NCBI GenBank assembly: GCA_002382085.1
Contig: DFZK01000012.1
Coordinates: 124,001 to 188,000, forward strand
Direction of reading: 5' to 3'
DNA: 64,000 nucleotides
Source of the DNA: Sulfurospirillum sp. UBA4058
GTDB taxonomy: Bacteria > Campylobacterota > Campylobacteria > Campylobacterales > Sulfurospirillaceae
Made by a program: the position numbers and the translations under genes. How positions within the stretch are numbered: the stretch's first letter is position 1; each line of letters opens with the position of its first letter. The notes beneath the pieces were generated by a model. The model did not search any database. It saw only the letters and a list, made by a program, of their open reading frames with translations, and had not been told where the DNA came from. Shown here piece after piece: positions 24,382-32,913 of the stretch.

Positions 24382-27105
24382 CTATTTTTTTAAAGCCGCT
24401 AACACTTTTTCAGGACGTGCCGGTAAGTGTGTCACTCTTGCGCCGCACGCATTGTAGATAGCGTTAATAATCGCCGCGTGAGGAGCCGCAAGAGGCATTT
24501 CACCCGCACCTGAAGCACCTAAGAAGTTGTTCGGTCGTTGATACTCGGTATACATGAGCTCAATATTATCCGGAACGTCTTTAATTTTAGGAATACCGCA
24601 TCCGGTCAACGTCGTATGTTTTTTCAAATCATCGAAATCTTCCGTTAATGCCAAACCGATACCTTGGACCAAACCGCCGTACATTTGTCCGTCAACGACG
24701 AGTTTATTGATGATCGTACCGACATCAGATGCCAACATCATTTTCTCAACGTTCGTTTTACCCGTTGACGTATCAACCTCAACTTCGGCAACGCACACGC
24801 CGTACATGTAACCCGCAAACGGATTACCTTGTCCGTCCGTCGGAGGCGTATCGGTACATGGAGCCGTCCATTTACCCATGTATTTAAGCTCTCTGCCTTC
24901 TGCAACCATTTCATCGTAAGTACGGTATGTGCCGTCCGGTTTTTTCAACGCTTCAAGAAGATTGCGGCACGCAACGACGGTCGCATTACCCGTAACAAGG
25001 TTAGAACGGCTACCGCCGGCTGGTCCGCTGTTGGGTGTTTTAGTCATATCGTTAAGAACAAGATCAATTTGCTCCGGTCTAAGATGCAACGGTTTTAATG
25101 TTTCATGCGCATACGTCAATGTTCCGATATCCGCGCCTTGACCGTGATCTTCCCATGAGTTACCGACTGCAACACCCGTTTTAGTAATCTCAGCCCATGC
25201 TTCGGAAGAGTCAGGACCGTCCAAACCGCATCCGTAGATATTGACGGAAACGCCTACGCCGTATTTTTTATTAGGAGCGGCATTTGCATTTTTCTCTTTA
25301 GCGGTTTTTTTCGCCAATTCGTAAACCGGTTTGGATTTTTCAAAAAGCTCTTCCAAACAGTAAACGTCCGGTTGGCATCCCGTCGGAGTCGTATCGCCCG
25401 GTCTGTAGATGTTTTTGTATCTAAATTCGAATGGATCCATGCCCACTTTTTCTGCCAATTCATCGATAAGAACTTCGGATGGGAACATGATTTCAGGTGC
25501 ACCGTATCCTCTAAAGGCAGAACCCCAACCGTGGTTCGTACAAACGGTACGTCCGTTACCGCGAATGTTCGGAATCATATAACCCGCACCGCCGAATTGG
25601 AAACCGCGTTGGGTTAACAAGTCGCCGAATTCTGAGTATGGACCGTGATCAACGCTCCAATCAGACTCTAACGCCAAGATTTTGCCCTCTTTATCGGCTG
25701 CCATTTTCATCGTTGTCCAGAAAGGTGAGCGTTTACCCGTGTAGGTGATTTGTTGTTTCATATTGAATTCAAGATAAACCGGTCTTCCCGTCGCCATCGT
25801 CGCAACGCCAAGAAGTCCTTCCATCGTCGGGCTAAATTTATAACCGAACGTTGCACCCGTGTTGTTTTGAACGATATAAACGTTCTCGGCTTTCATACCG
25901 ACACCCTCTGCAATCATCAAAGCATGGAAGTGAAGCGCAATACTTTTTGAATGGATAATCAATTTACCGTCATCGTCTACGTATGCAAAACCGACATCCG
26001 GCTCAAGCGGTAAGTGCGGTTGGCGTTGCGTATAAAAACTATCTTCAACGACATACGGTGCTTTATCCATAATCGAAGCCGTTTCGGAACCTTTGCTAAT
26101 ATGGTTGGTAAAGTAAACGTTTGGAGTGCCCGGATGAATCTCGATCGCATCGTCCGCTATCGCGTCAGGTGCATTCATATATGCCGGCAAGACTTCGAGT
26201 TCAACTTTAACTTTATCGACACCCGCATGAGCGGCTTTCTCGTTTTCAGCCAAAACGATCGCAATCGCGTCACCGTATTGGAAGATTTTCGTATCGTTCA
26301 AGATCGGTCGATCCATACCGTCGCCTTTGTTGGTCGGGAACGCCAAACCGTTGATGCGGTTTGTTCCTTTAACGTCTTTATAGGTCAAAACGGCAACGAC
26401 GCCCGGAACTTTTTTCGCTTCTTCGGTATCGATAGAGAGAATATTGGCATGAGAAACTTCAGCTTGTACGATTTTAGCATGTAAGGTATTTTCAGGAAGT
26501 TTAAGTCCTAAATCCGCACCGAAATCCCATGTACCCATAACTTTAGCAAGAGCGGAAGGACGGATATACTCGGTACCGACGATCGAAGCACCGTCAGGAA
26601 GTTGTTTCCAAATATCTTTGACTTGGATTTCGCCGCGCATCAATTTCGCCGCATCCATAACCGCATCGACTAAAGGAATGTAACCCGTACAACGGCAGAG
26701 GTTTTTATTTTTTTGGAACCAATCTCTGACTTCTTCACGCGTAGGATTGACGTTTTGATCAAGAAGTGCTTTGGCAGAGACGATAAAGCCCGGAGTACAA
26801 TAACCGCATTGTGCCGCACCGTGAACCATCCACGAAACTTGGAGCGGATGAAGTTTATCTTTCGTACCGACACCCTCGATCGTAATGATTTCGTCGTATT
26901 CTTCCAATTTTTTCATTTTTAAAAGACACGATCTGACGACTTTTCCGTTATGAATAACGCTACACGTACCGCATTCGCCGCTGTTACAACCGACTTTCGT
27001 ACCCGTAAGCTTAAGTTGTTTTCGTAAAACGTCGGATAGTTTTTCTTCCATATCCGCGACCAACGTTGTTTTGACGCCGTTAATAATCAATGTTTTCTTT
27101 AACAT
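24382..27105 (-). CDS. mop: Molybdenum hydroxylase: aldehyde oxidoreductase (Mop type)
   Basis: A 907-residue enzyme, the same length as D. gigas Mop from memory, oxidising aldehydes to acids at a molybdopterin-cytosine-dinucleotide site. The N-terminal ferredoxin-type [2Fe-2S] cysteines are 40, 45, 48, 60; the helical domain cysteines are 100, 103, 137, 139. The catalytic glutamate in GAGEMPL is residue 869. All these equal the D. gigas numbers I remember. The single chain carries both Fe-S domains and the Mo domains with no FAD domain, as in Mop. The start is ATG 27105 with AAGGGGA upstream; the Met at 27171 is 22 codons further out, has no RBS, and reads through the leader hairpin. No export signal: cytoplasmic. 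It is followed by a terminator hairpin and nine accessory genes. Confidence 0.96.
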   Translation of the reverse strand: MLKKTLIINGVKTTLVADMEEKLSDVLRKQLKLTGTKVGCNSGECGTCSVIHNGKVVRSCLLKMKKLEEYDEIITIEGVGTKDKLHPLQVSWMVHGAAQCGYCTPGFIVSAKALLDQNVNPTREEVRDWFQKNKNLCRCTGYIPLVDAVMDAAKLMRGEIQVKDIWKQLPDGASIVGTEYIRPSALAKVMGTWDFGADLGLKLPENTLHAKIVQAEVSHANILSIDTEEAKKVPGVVAVLTYKDVKGTNRINGLAFPTNKGDGMDRPILNDTKIFQYGDAIAIVLAENEKAAHAGVDKVKVELEVLPAYMNAPDAIADDAIEIHPGTPNVYFTNHISKGSETASIMDKAPYVVEDSFYTQRQPHLPLEPDVGFAYVDDDGKLIIHSKSIALHFHALMIAEGVGMKAENVYIVQNNTGATFGYKFSPTMEGLLGVATMATGRPVYLEFNMKQQITYTGKRSPFWTTMKMAADKEGKILALESDWSVDHGPYSEFGDLLTQRGFQFGGAGYMIPNIRGNGRTVCTNHGWGSAFRGYGAPEIMFPSEVLIDELAEKVGMDPFEFRYKNIYRPGDTTPTGCQPDVYCLEELFEKSKPVYELAKKTAKEKNANAAPNKKYGVGVSVNIYGCGLDGPDSSEAWAEITKTGVAVGNSWEDHGQGADIGTLTYAHETLKPLHLRPEQIDLVLNDMTKTPNSGPAGGSRSNLVTGNATVVACRNLLEALKKPDGTYRTYDEMVAEGRELKYMGKWTAPCTDTPPTDGQGNPFAGYMYGVCVAEVEVDTSTGKTNVEKMMLASDVGTIINKLVVDGQMYGGLVQGIGLALTEDFDDLKKHTTLTGCGIPKIKDVPDNIELMYTEYQRPNNFLGASGAGEMPLAAPHAAIINAIYNACGARVTHLPARPEKVLAALKK

Positions 27106-27130
27106 GTTGTTTCCCCTTATCAATAGAGTC

Positions 27131-27165
27131 TTTGCATTTTCTTTATCGATAAAGAAACATGCAAA
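27131..27165 (-). promoter_or_regulatory. Long inverted repeat in the mop leader
   Basis: A perfect 20-bp palindrome (27138-27157; half site TTTCTTTATC) is flanked by further 7-bp arms TTTGCAT and ATGCAAA, with one unpaired base. It ends 26 bases before the mop ATG. As RNA it forms a long AT-rich hairpin just upstream of the RBS; as DNA it is a near-perfect two-fold operator. Either would control mop. Confidence 0.6.
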
Positions 27166-27214
27166 AATCACATATTTTTATCCAGAAGTTTTCTAAAAAT
27201 CTATTCCATACCGG

Positions 27215-27237
27215 CAATATGCTTTTTTAGCATATTG
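27215..27237. repeat. Inverted repeat in mop upstream region
   Basis: Arms CAATATGC and GCATATTG (8 bp, perfect) around a 7-base T-rich loop, about 110-132 bases before mop. It could be an operator, or a terminator read rightward; no gene ends nearby, so an operator is more likely. Confidence 0.5.
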
Positions 27238-27574
27238 AATAGGATAGATAATCCAAAAACTCACCCACGTTAAACCCGCCATAAACATATACATTGGATA
27301 ATGTACATGTGATGTAGATGACTTCTTAACCTCCCGTAAGCTATGTTTTTTCTTAATCTTATCTATTAAGTTTTGTTACTAAAAATCATATACTATGACT
27401 ATAGCATGAATATAGCATAAAGAGCTATTTCACCCTCTTTTTGAGAAAAAGATGACCGATGTGTGATATAGTGACAAGCAAAACCTTATCTTTTTCACTT
27501 TATAATGACGTGTTTATCTTCGAACAAGAATCGGATATCTTTAAGCTTACATGTCAACGACAAGGGGAGATTGT

Positions 27575-29461
27575 TTGAAAACATACAATTTTTGCTATGA
27601 ATCGGGTCCTCTCGACAACATTATCGATTTTACGCCTTTTAGTCATGAACAAAATATTCTCGTCCAACTCTTTTGTGGGCAAGGGCAAGAGGTCCTTCAA
27701 AAGATGGTCGATCTTTTTGCCGTTGTTCTGCCGCAGGCAGTCTGTATCGGAACGACGACCGACGGCGAAATTTACGGAGAGCGAATAACGACGCAACAGA
27801 GCGTCATTTCGATCAGCGTTTTTGAGCAGACGTTGCTGAAAACGGCATATTCGCTCGATGAAGATTCGTTTCAATGCGGGTATAAATTGGCAAGCGATCT
27901 CATTACGCCGACGACAAAACTGCTGATTTTATTCTCCGACGGTACGCATATGAATGCCGAAGAGTTTTTAAAAGGCATCGAAGCATACGATGCGACGATA
28001 CCGATTTGCGGCGGTATGGCGGGCGATAACGGTAAGTTTGAACAAACGTTTATTTCCTCGCAAACGACCGTGCTTAGTAAAGGCGTCGTCGGTGTTTCGT
28101 TAAATTCCGACCGCTTACATGTCGCCACCGATTATAAATTTGACTGGAAACCCGTAGGGCTTAAACATATCATTACGAAAGTTCACAACAATCGTGTTTA
28201 CAAGATCGACGATATGAAAGCCGCCTTCTTTTACGACAAGTACCTCGGCGGTAAATTTTCCCGAATCGAATTTCCGTTGATTCTTGAAAAAAACGGCATT
28301 ATTATGGCACGCGCCGTTATCGCAAAACACGAAGACGGAAGTTTGAGCTTTAGCGGTAACTTGGAAGAAGGCGATCAAGTACGTATCGGTTTTGGGGACG
28401 CCGAATCTTTGATGAAAGATCCGATAGAAGTTTTAAAGAACCTGCATACGATTAACGTCGAGACGTTTTACGTCTTTTCGTGTATGGCGCGAAGAAGATT
28501 TATGCCGTTTTTAATTAAAATGGGCATCGGATCGTTTTCCAAAACGGCTCCAACGTCAGGGTTTTTTACCTATTCGGAATTTTTCCACCATAAGGGTCAC
28601 AACAAACTCCTCAATCAAACGCTGACCGTCGTCGCACTCAGTGAATCTTTAGAACCCGCTTTTATACCTATCTTAGAGCAAGAAGAGACCAAAAAAAGTG
28701 CCCCTTATTCGAAAACGATTGAGTCGTTAACCCATTTGATCGAACAAAGTGCCCGCGATTACGACCAACAATCCAAGCGTCTTGAAAAACAGATGAACTA
28801 CTCTAAAAACCTTTTAGCCTCTCACAGACAGTTTTTGCGTTACACCGTTCACGAGATGAATACGCCCTTAAGCGTCATTATGAGCAGTATCGAACTCCAT
28901 GAGATGGAGTTTGGCAAAAGCGTCTATTTGGAAAATATCGAAGTCGCGGTCAAGAGTATCTTCTCGATGTACGATGATTTGAGTTACCTCATCAAACAAG
29001 ATCAGATTCATTATGCGAAGCGTCCGATCGATTTAGTCGATTACGTGCGTTGCCGCATCGATTTTTTTGCCCAAGTCGCCGATAAAGCCAAGTCCGTCTT
29101 TTGTTTTGAAACCGATTGCGCGCAAGCACTTATCTTGTTTAACGATACGAAATTGCAACGGATCATCGACAACAATCTGACCAATGCCATCAAATATACG
29201 TTTGAAAACGAAAAAATCACGGTCGGCGTTCATGCCAAAGAAGACGGCTATCTTTTTAGCATCGCATCGCATTCGCGTAAAATCCAAAAACCCGAAAAAG
29301 TCTTTGAAGAATACTATCGCGAAGAGCAAGCGCAAGACGGCTTTGGACTCGGGCTCAATCTCGTTAAAAGAATTTGTAAGGAAGAAAATGTGAAAATCAC
29401 GCTGCTTTCAGACGAGAACATGACCTCCTTTTCATACCAATTTAAAATCGAGAACGCATGA
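27575..29461 (+). CDS. FIST-domain sensor histidine kinase
   Basis: About 628 residues, soluble, with no membrane segment. The first about 380 residues are FIST_N and FIST_C sensory domains (CIGTTTDGEIYG; PICGGMAGDN; FSCMARRRF), which are believed to bind small ligands such as amino acids. A coiled coil (about 385-415) leads to the H-box TVHEMNTPLS (His426) and the ATPase domain (NNLTNAIKYT, GFGLGLNLV). I place the start at TTG 27575 because AAGGGGAG sits five bases before it; an ATG at 27551 in the same frame lies in an ACATGT palindrome and lacks an RBS. The gene overlaps its response regulator (ATGA) and diverges from mop, making a control of the aldehyde oxidoreductase cluster plausible. 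Confidence 0.9.
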   Translation: MKTYNFCYESGPLDNIIDFTPFSHEQNILVQLFCGQGQEVLQKMVDLFAVVLPQAVCIGTTTDGEIYGERITTQQSVISISVFEQTLLKTAYSLDEDSFQCGYKLASDLITPTTKLLILFSDGTHMNAEEFLKGIEAYDATIPICGGMAGDNGKFEQTFISSQTTVLSKGVVGVSLNSDRLHVATDYKFDWKPVGLKHIITKVHNNRVYKIDDMKAAFFYDKYLGGKFSRIEFPLILEKNGIIMARAVIAKHEDGSLSFSGNLEEGDQVRIGFGDAESLMKDPIEVLKNLHTINVETFYVFSCMARRRFMPFLIKMGIGSFSKTAPTSGFFTYSEFFHHKGHNKLLNQTLTVVALSESLEPAFIPILEQEETKKSAPYSKTIESLTHLIEQSARDYDQQSKRLEKQMNYSKNLLASHRQFLRYTVHEMNTPLSVIMSSIELHEMEFGKSVYLENIEVAVKSIFSMYDDLSYLIKQDQIHYAKRPIDLVDYVRCRIDFFAQVADKAKSVFCFETDCAQALILFNDTKLQRIIDNNLTNAIKYTFENEKITVGVHAKEDGYLFSIASHSRKIQKPEKVFEEYYREEQAQDGFGLGLNLVKRICKEENVKITLLSDENMTSFSYQFKIENA

Positions 29462-30126
29462 AAATTTTACTTTTAGAAGACGACATTATCCTCAACGAAT
29501 CGATCACGCAATACCTCACAACCGCAGGTCATGCAATCAAAGCCGTTCGAGACGGCAACGTTTGTTTGGGTATTTTGGAGAAAGAAAAGTTCGACTTGCT
29601 CATTTTTGATATTAACGTACCCAACATCGACGGATTAACGATCTTAGAGATTTTGCATGCGCAAAAAAACGTCACGCCCGTTATTTTTATCTCGACGATG
29701 ATCGATATCGAGGATATTTCCAAAGCATTTGAACTAGGCTGTTTCGATTACCTTAAAAAACCGTTTCATCTCAAAGAGCTCAACCTTCGCATCGATCGTA
29801 TCTCTAAAACCGCCAAGAAGGAGATGCATCATAAACGCCTCTCTGCTTCTTACAGTTTTGACTGCGACGCGATGACGCTCTACTTTCACGAAGAACCTCA
29901 AGTCTTATCCAAGCGACAATTGCAAATCATCAAATTTTTAACCCACAATCGAGGCTTTGTCTGTAGCTACGATATGTTCAGGGAAAACGTATGGGAAGAT
30001 GCCGACACTATCGTCGACGACGCAACGATCCGAGCGGAGATCAACCGCCTTAAAAACAATTTGAAAGAGGATTTTATCGTCAATATCCGCGGCATCGGCT
30101 ATATGGTTAAAGTGCCTTCGATGTAG
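29458..30126 (+). CDS. OmpR-family response regulator paired with FIST kinase
   Basis: A 222-residue regulator with receiver (LLLEDDIIL, phosphoacceptor Asp51 in LIFDINVPNIDG, lysine in YLKKPFH) and C-terminal winged helix (about 130-220, ending NIRGIGYMV). It overlaps the FIST kinase gene by four bases. The likely targets are its own promoter and the divergent mop promoter in the 469-bp region, but no binding site can be assigned. Confidence 0.92.
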   Translation: MKILLLEDDIILNESITQYLTTAGHAIKAVRDGNVCLGILEKEKFDLLIFDINVPNIDGLTILEILHAQKNVTPVIFISTMIDIEDISKAFELGCFDYLKKPFHLKELNLRIDRISKTAKKEMHHKRLSASYSFDCDAMTLYFHEEPQVLSKRQLQIIKFLTHNRGFVCSYDMFRENVWEDADTIVDDATIRAEINRLKNNLKEDFIVNIRGIGYMVKVPSM

Positions 30127-30173
30127 GCACTACTAAGCATCCGTTTGTTTACAATCTGACCGATGCCAAGGCT

Positions 30174-30647
30174 TCATTTCATCACGTATTTGACGTTGTT
30201 TTTATAGGTCATATGGCACGAAAGACAGCTATCGCCTAACTCTTTGGCACCTTCATACGCTTTGATCCAATCTTTGTTAGCGACCGCTTTTTCGATATGT
30301 GCGACATCTTCATCCATCTTTTTATCGTAATACACCAACATGGCTTTAAAACCCTCTTGGTCTTCTTTATCCATAATGACCCATGGTTTTTGTTTGGGTG
30401 CCGGGTGTGTACGAATAAAATAGATACCGCGATCGACCAACAATTTATTCATACTGACAACACCGTTTTGAATGCTTTCGTACGCCATGCCCATTCCGCT
30501 CATCAACTGTGCGTAGGTAATATCCTCTTTTTGCATGCTTGCCACCAAATCGTCTGCCGTTTTCTCTTCGGCCATTAACGCCGCAACACATAAAACACTT
30601 GTACCTAAAATCATATGAGCTAAACGATGTTTCATTCGCATTTTCAT
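30174..30647 (-). CDS. Periplasmic class II cytochrome c (cytochrome c'-like)
   Basis: A 157-residue secreted protein: signal peptide ending near MAEEK (about residue 27), an all-helical body, and a single haem c site CLSCH near the C-terminus, the place typical of cytochrome c' and c-556. It would carry electrons or bind small gases in the periplasm. The gene starts four bases after the cytochrome b561 stop, in one operon with that membrane cytochrome and the Spy-like gene. An axial Met cannot be assigned with confidence. Confidence 0.85.
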   Translation of the reverse strand: MKMRMKHRLAHMILGTSVLCVAALMAEEKTADDLVASMQKEDITYAQLMSGMGMAYESIQNGVVSMNKLLVDRGIYFIRTHPAPKQKPWVIMDKEDQEGFKAMLVYYDKKMDEDVAHIEKAVANKDWIKAYEGAKELGDSCLSCHMTYKNNVKYVMK

Positions 30648-30651
30648 TCCT

Positions 30652-31164
30652 TTAAAACCACATACGGTTCATAATATTGCGTTTGTGAGCGATGCTATAA
30701 GAAATCACTCCCAACACGTGCGTTACGACTAAAAAGAGTAAGACTTTGGTTAAAAATCCATGAACCACGCCTACGCCAAAATCTTTAAAACTATCATAAA
30801 GCGCCGTATCGGCACCAAAGAAAACGATCTGTCCTAAAGAGGCACTTTGTGCTAAGACAAATCCACTCACCCCAATCGCAACGATCACTGCGTAAATAGC
30901 GATATGATTGACCTTCATTAGCGTTTGGCGAAAAGGTGTCATCTCAAGGGCTGCGGGTTGGGGCGATTTTAAGATGACCCCGATGCGCACAAGGCTTAAA
31001 AGCGTTGCTATGAGGCCCAAAATCATATGGATTTTGAATGAACCTAGTTTTTCAACCGTATTGGGCATGTTAGACAAAACCAACGTGCCTGTCACCAAAA
31101 GAAACAAGAGCAAAGCTCCACTGAGCCAGTGAAGGATAATCGTGCGTGAGGGGTAACGTGTCAT
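30652..31164 (-). CDS. Cytochrome b561-family membrane protein
   Basis: A 170-residue protein with four membrane helices. Histidines suited to haem b ligation occur in helix 1 (ILHWLSG), helix 2 (SFKIHMILG) and late helices (KVNHIAIYA; VTHVLG), as in bacterial b561 proteins that oxidise quinol or pass electrons across the membrane. With the downstream cytochrome c' it forms a simple membrane-to-periplasm electron route. It starts 10 bases after the Spy-like gene. Confidence 0.88.
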   Translation of the reverse strand: MTRYPSRTIILHWLSGALLLFLLVTGTLVLSNMPNTVEKLGSFKIHMILGLIATLLSLVRIGVILKSPQPAALEMTPFRQTLMKVNHIAIYAVIVAIGVSGFVLAQSASLGQIVFFGADTALYDSFKDFGVGVVHGFLTKVLLFLVVTHVLGVISYSIAHKRNIMNRMWF

Positions 31165-31174
31165 GGTAAGCTCC

Positions 31175-31609
31175 TTAAATCGCTAATTTGTTAGCTAGGG
31201 TTTTGCGTTGTGATTCACTCAGAACACTCAAGACTTTTTCAATGCTTTTAGCTTGTGCATCGATCATCTCTTTGGAGATGGAGGCTCTGTTTTTAATAAA
31301 ACCCTCTTTATCAAACGTGCCATCTTTTGTAAGAATCACCACAGAGGCTTTGGTATCCACACCCTCAAAGCGTTGGTCTCTCATCTCAAACATGATGTTA
31401 CGAATCTCGCTCCATTGGGTTTTGGAAAGATCCATAGTGGAAAGAGTCATCATCACCTCTTGCATACCGTTGCCGCTACAGGACATCTGTTGTTGAAAAG
31501 GCATTGGACCTTTGCTATCGCAACCCCAGCCTCTAGGGCCATTAAATGCGTAAACGGAGCTAGATGCCACCATAAGCGCTAAACCAAATGTGATAAGTTT
31601 TGCTTTCAT
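31175..31609 (-). CDS. Periplasmic Spy/CpxP-like small helical protein
   Basis: A 144-residue secreted protein (signal peptide to about residue 21, AYA-like site). The mature part is helical and starts with a Gly/Cys/Met-rich stretch (CDSKGPM, SCSGNGM). The rest resembles Spy/CpxP proteins (SKTQWSEIRNIMFEMRDQ; SESQRKTLANKL), envelope-stress chaperones or metal-binding proteins. It heads the operon with the two cytochromes and lies directly below a two-component system gene pair, the same arrangement as CpxP with CpxAR. Its promoter carries candidate regulator repeats. Confidence 0.8.
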   Translation of the reverse strand: MKAKLITFGLALMVASSSVYAFNGPRGWGCDSKGPMPFQQQMSCSGNGMQEVMMTLSTMDLSKTQWSEIRNIMFEMRDQRFEGVDTKASVVILTKDGTFDKEGFIKNRASISKEMIDAQAKSIEKVLSVLSESQRKTLANKLAI

Positions 31610-31638
31610 CGTCTATCCTTTTTTTGATATTTGATGAA

Positions 31639-31694
31639 AGTATAGAACACGAAGGTAACCTCTCACCCAAGCGAAGGTAAACAGAGGTAAACAG
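31639..31694 (-). promoter_or_regulatory. Promoter with tandem response-regulator-type repeats
   Basis: On the transcribed (minus) strand a TATACT -10 lies at 31644-31639, about 30 bases before the Spy-like ATG. Upstream are a perfect tandem AGGTAAACAG repeat (31675-31684 and 31685-31694, plus-strand sequence) and a related AGGTAACCTC at 31653. The 10- and 22-base spacing places them on one helix face in the -35 region, as OmpR-family activators bind. The adjacent regulator is the natural candidate. Confidence 0.6.
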
Positions 31695-31695
31695 C

Positions 31696-32913
31696 TTAGG
31701 AGTGAAGGGCTAGAGTAAGAAGGTGTTTTTCGTAGCGGTACTCCAAGGTATATCCGTGAAGTTCAACAATATTTTTGATGATAAAAAGTCCAAAACCATA
31801 CCCGCTGGAACTTTTATGCTTTTGCGTGCTTTGCATTTTCCAATCACGAATCGGTGCTGAAATATCCAAAGGCAGTGCTTCTCCCTCGTTTGAAAAGAGA
31901 ATGACCCCTTCAGAGCAGGTGATGTTCACGTGATGGTTGGGCGAGTAGCGCAGGGCGTTGTCGATGATGTTTTTAAAGCAGATCTCCCATAAAGCACGGT
32001 CTCCTCGAATCATGCCCTCTTCACAGCCTTGAATTTCTATGGTCTCGTTTGCTTTTACATGTAAGGTATGAATCGCCTCTTCCAAAAGCGCAGATAAAAG
32101 GTGCTCTTCTGTTGAGATGTCGCCTTTGTGTGCGATCAATCCCTCAAGGCTTCGAAAGGTATTGAGCTGGGTGTTAATCGTATCGAACACTTTTTTAATG
32201 TCCGCATGGCTTTGATTAGAGGGCTCGTTTTTAAGGTAAAACATTCCTTTAGCCAGAGGGGTTTTAAGCTCATGCATCAAAATCTTGTTAAACATCTCAC
32301 GGGTCTGAAGCAGATAATGGATGTAATCAATCGCTTGATTGTATGCGATTTCAATCTGTTGAATCTCTTGGTACGAAGAGTCAATACTGAGTGTTGAGAG
32401 CTCTCCTAGTTGAAGTGCTCTAAATTTTTTCTCCAACACTAAAATAGGTCGAAGCAAGGTTTGGGATGCCAAAAACAAAATGGCTTGAATCCCTAAAAGG
32501 GCTAGAAAAATCGTGTGAATCAATCCCAATGTGTAGTCCGCATCCAAATCTTCAAGGTAGATTTTGCTGATGGGATTATAAACATACACAATGCGTTTGC
32601 CCTCCACCTCAAAGAGGCTAAAGCCTTTAAGATCATCTCCCTTGTGGTAGAGCTTTTTGGCGTTCGTGGCTAAAGGCTGTGTATAAATCTTCATATTATA
32701 GTCTTGAAGCTCCTCATCTTTGGGCAGATAGGACTGTAAAAGCATGGGCTGAAGAGAGCTTGCGATGCTAAAGTAGCGTGCCATATCGTGCTCTTCTTGA
32801 AGGTGCTTTTGGCGCAAATAAAAAAAGCCCCATAAACTCACAATGACGATGAGGGAGAGAAGAAATAAAAGGCGTATCTGCCCGATTAAAGAGCGCTTGA
32901 TGCTACTCCACAA
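31696..32913 (-). CDS. Membrane sensor histidine kinase (ArsS/CpxA-like)
   Basis: A 405-residue kinase with two membrane helices (about 13-33 and 128-148) around a roughly 95-residue periplasmic sensor, a linker, the H-box MHELKTPLAKG (about residue 215), and an ATPase domain with NIIDNALRYS, a reduced G1 box (FSNEGEAL) and GYGFGLFI. It overlaps the regulator gene by 11 bases. Its likely output is the Spy-cytochrome operon directly downstream. Confidence 0.9.
   Translation of the reverse strand: MWSSIKRSLIGQIRLLFLLSLIVIVSLWGFFYLRQKHLQEEHDMARYFSIASSLQPMLLQSYLPKDEELQDYNMKIYTQPLATNAKKLYHKGDDLKGFSLFEVEGKRIVYVYNPISKIYLEDLDADYTLGLIHTIFLALLGIQAILFLASQTLLRPILVLEKKFRALQLGELSTLSIDSSYQEIQQIEIAYNQAIDYIHYLLQTREMFNKILMHELKTPLAKGMFYLKNEPSNQSHADIKKVFDTINTQLNTFRSLEGLIAHKGDISTEEHLLSALLEEAIHTLHVKANETIEIQGCEEGMIRGDRALWEICFKNIIDNALRYSPNHHVNITCSEGVILFSNEGEALPLDISAPIRDWKMQSTQKHKSSSGYGFGLFIIKNIVELHGYTLEYRYEKHLLTLALHS
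32055..32064. repeat. Dispersed palindrome TTACATGTAA
   Basis: Exact copy within the ArsS-like kinase gene, read as L-H-V-K. Confidence 0.88.

Larger units (their letters stand above)
27106..27574. other. 469-bp divergent regulatory region between mop and the FIST kinase
   Basis: No gene here. The region is AT-rich and contains the leader hairpin next to mop, a second inverted repeat at 27215-27237, a repeated TATAGCAT near 27402-27417, TATAGT near 27468 and TATAAT near 27504 that could serve as -10 elements for the rightward kinase, and ACATGT palindromes at about 27303 and 27550. Its length, against typical gaps below 100 bp in the window, suggests several regulators bind here. Confidence 0.65.

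Noticed and set aside
26014..26484. 156-codon rightward ORF inside mop
   Set aside because: Antisense shadow of a gene with exact catalytic residues; no RBS and no protein-like motifs.
27106..27171. Extended N-terminus of Mop
   Set aside because: Would break the exact match in cysteine numbering and length to D. gigas Mop and run through the leader hairpin.
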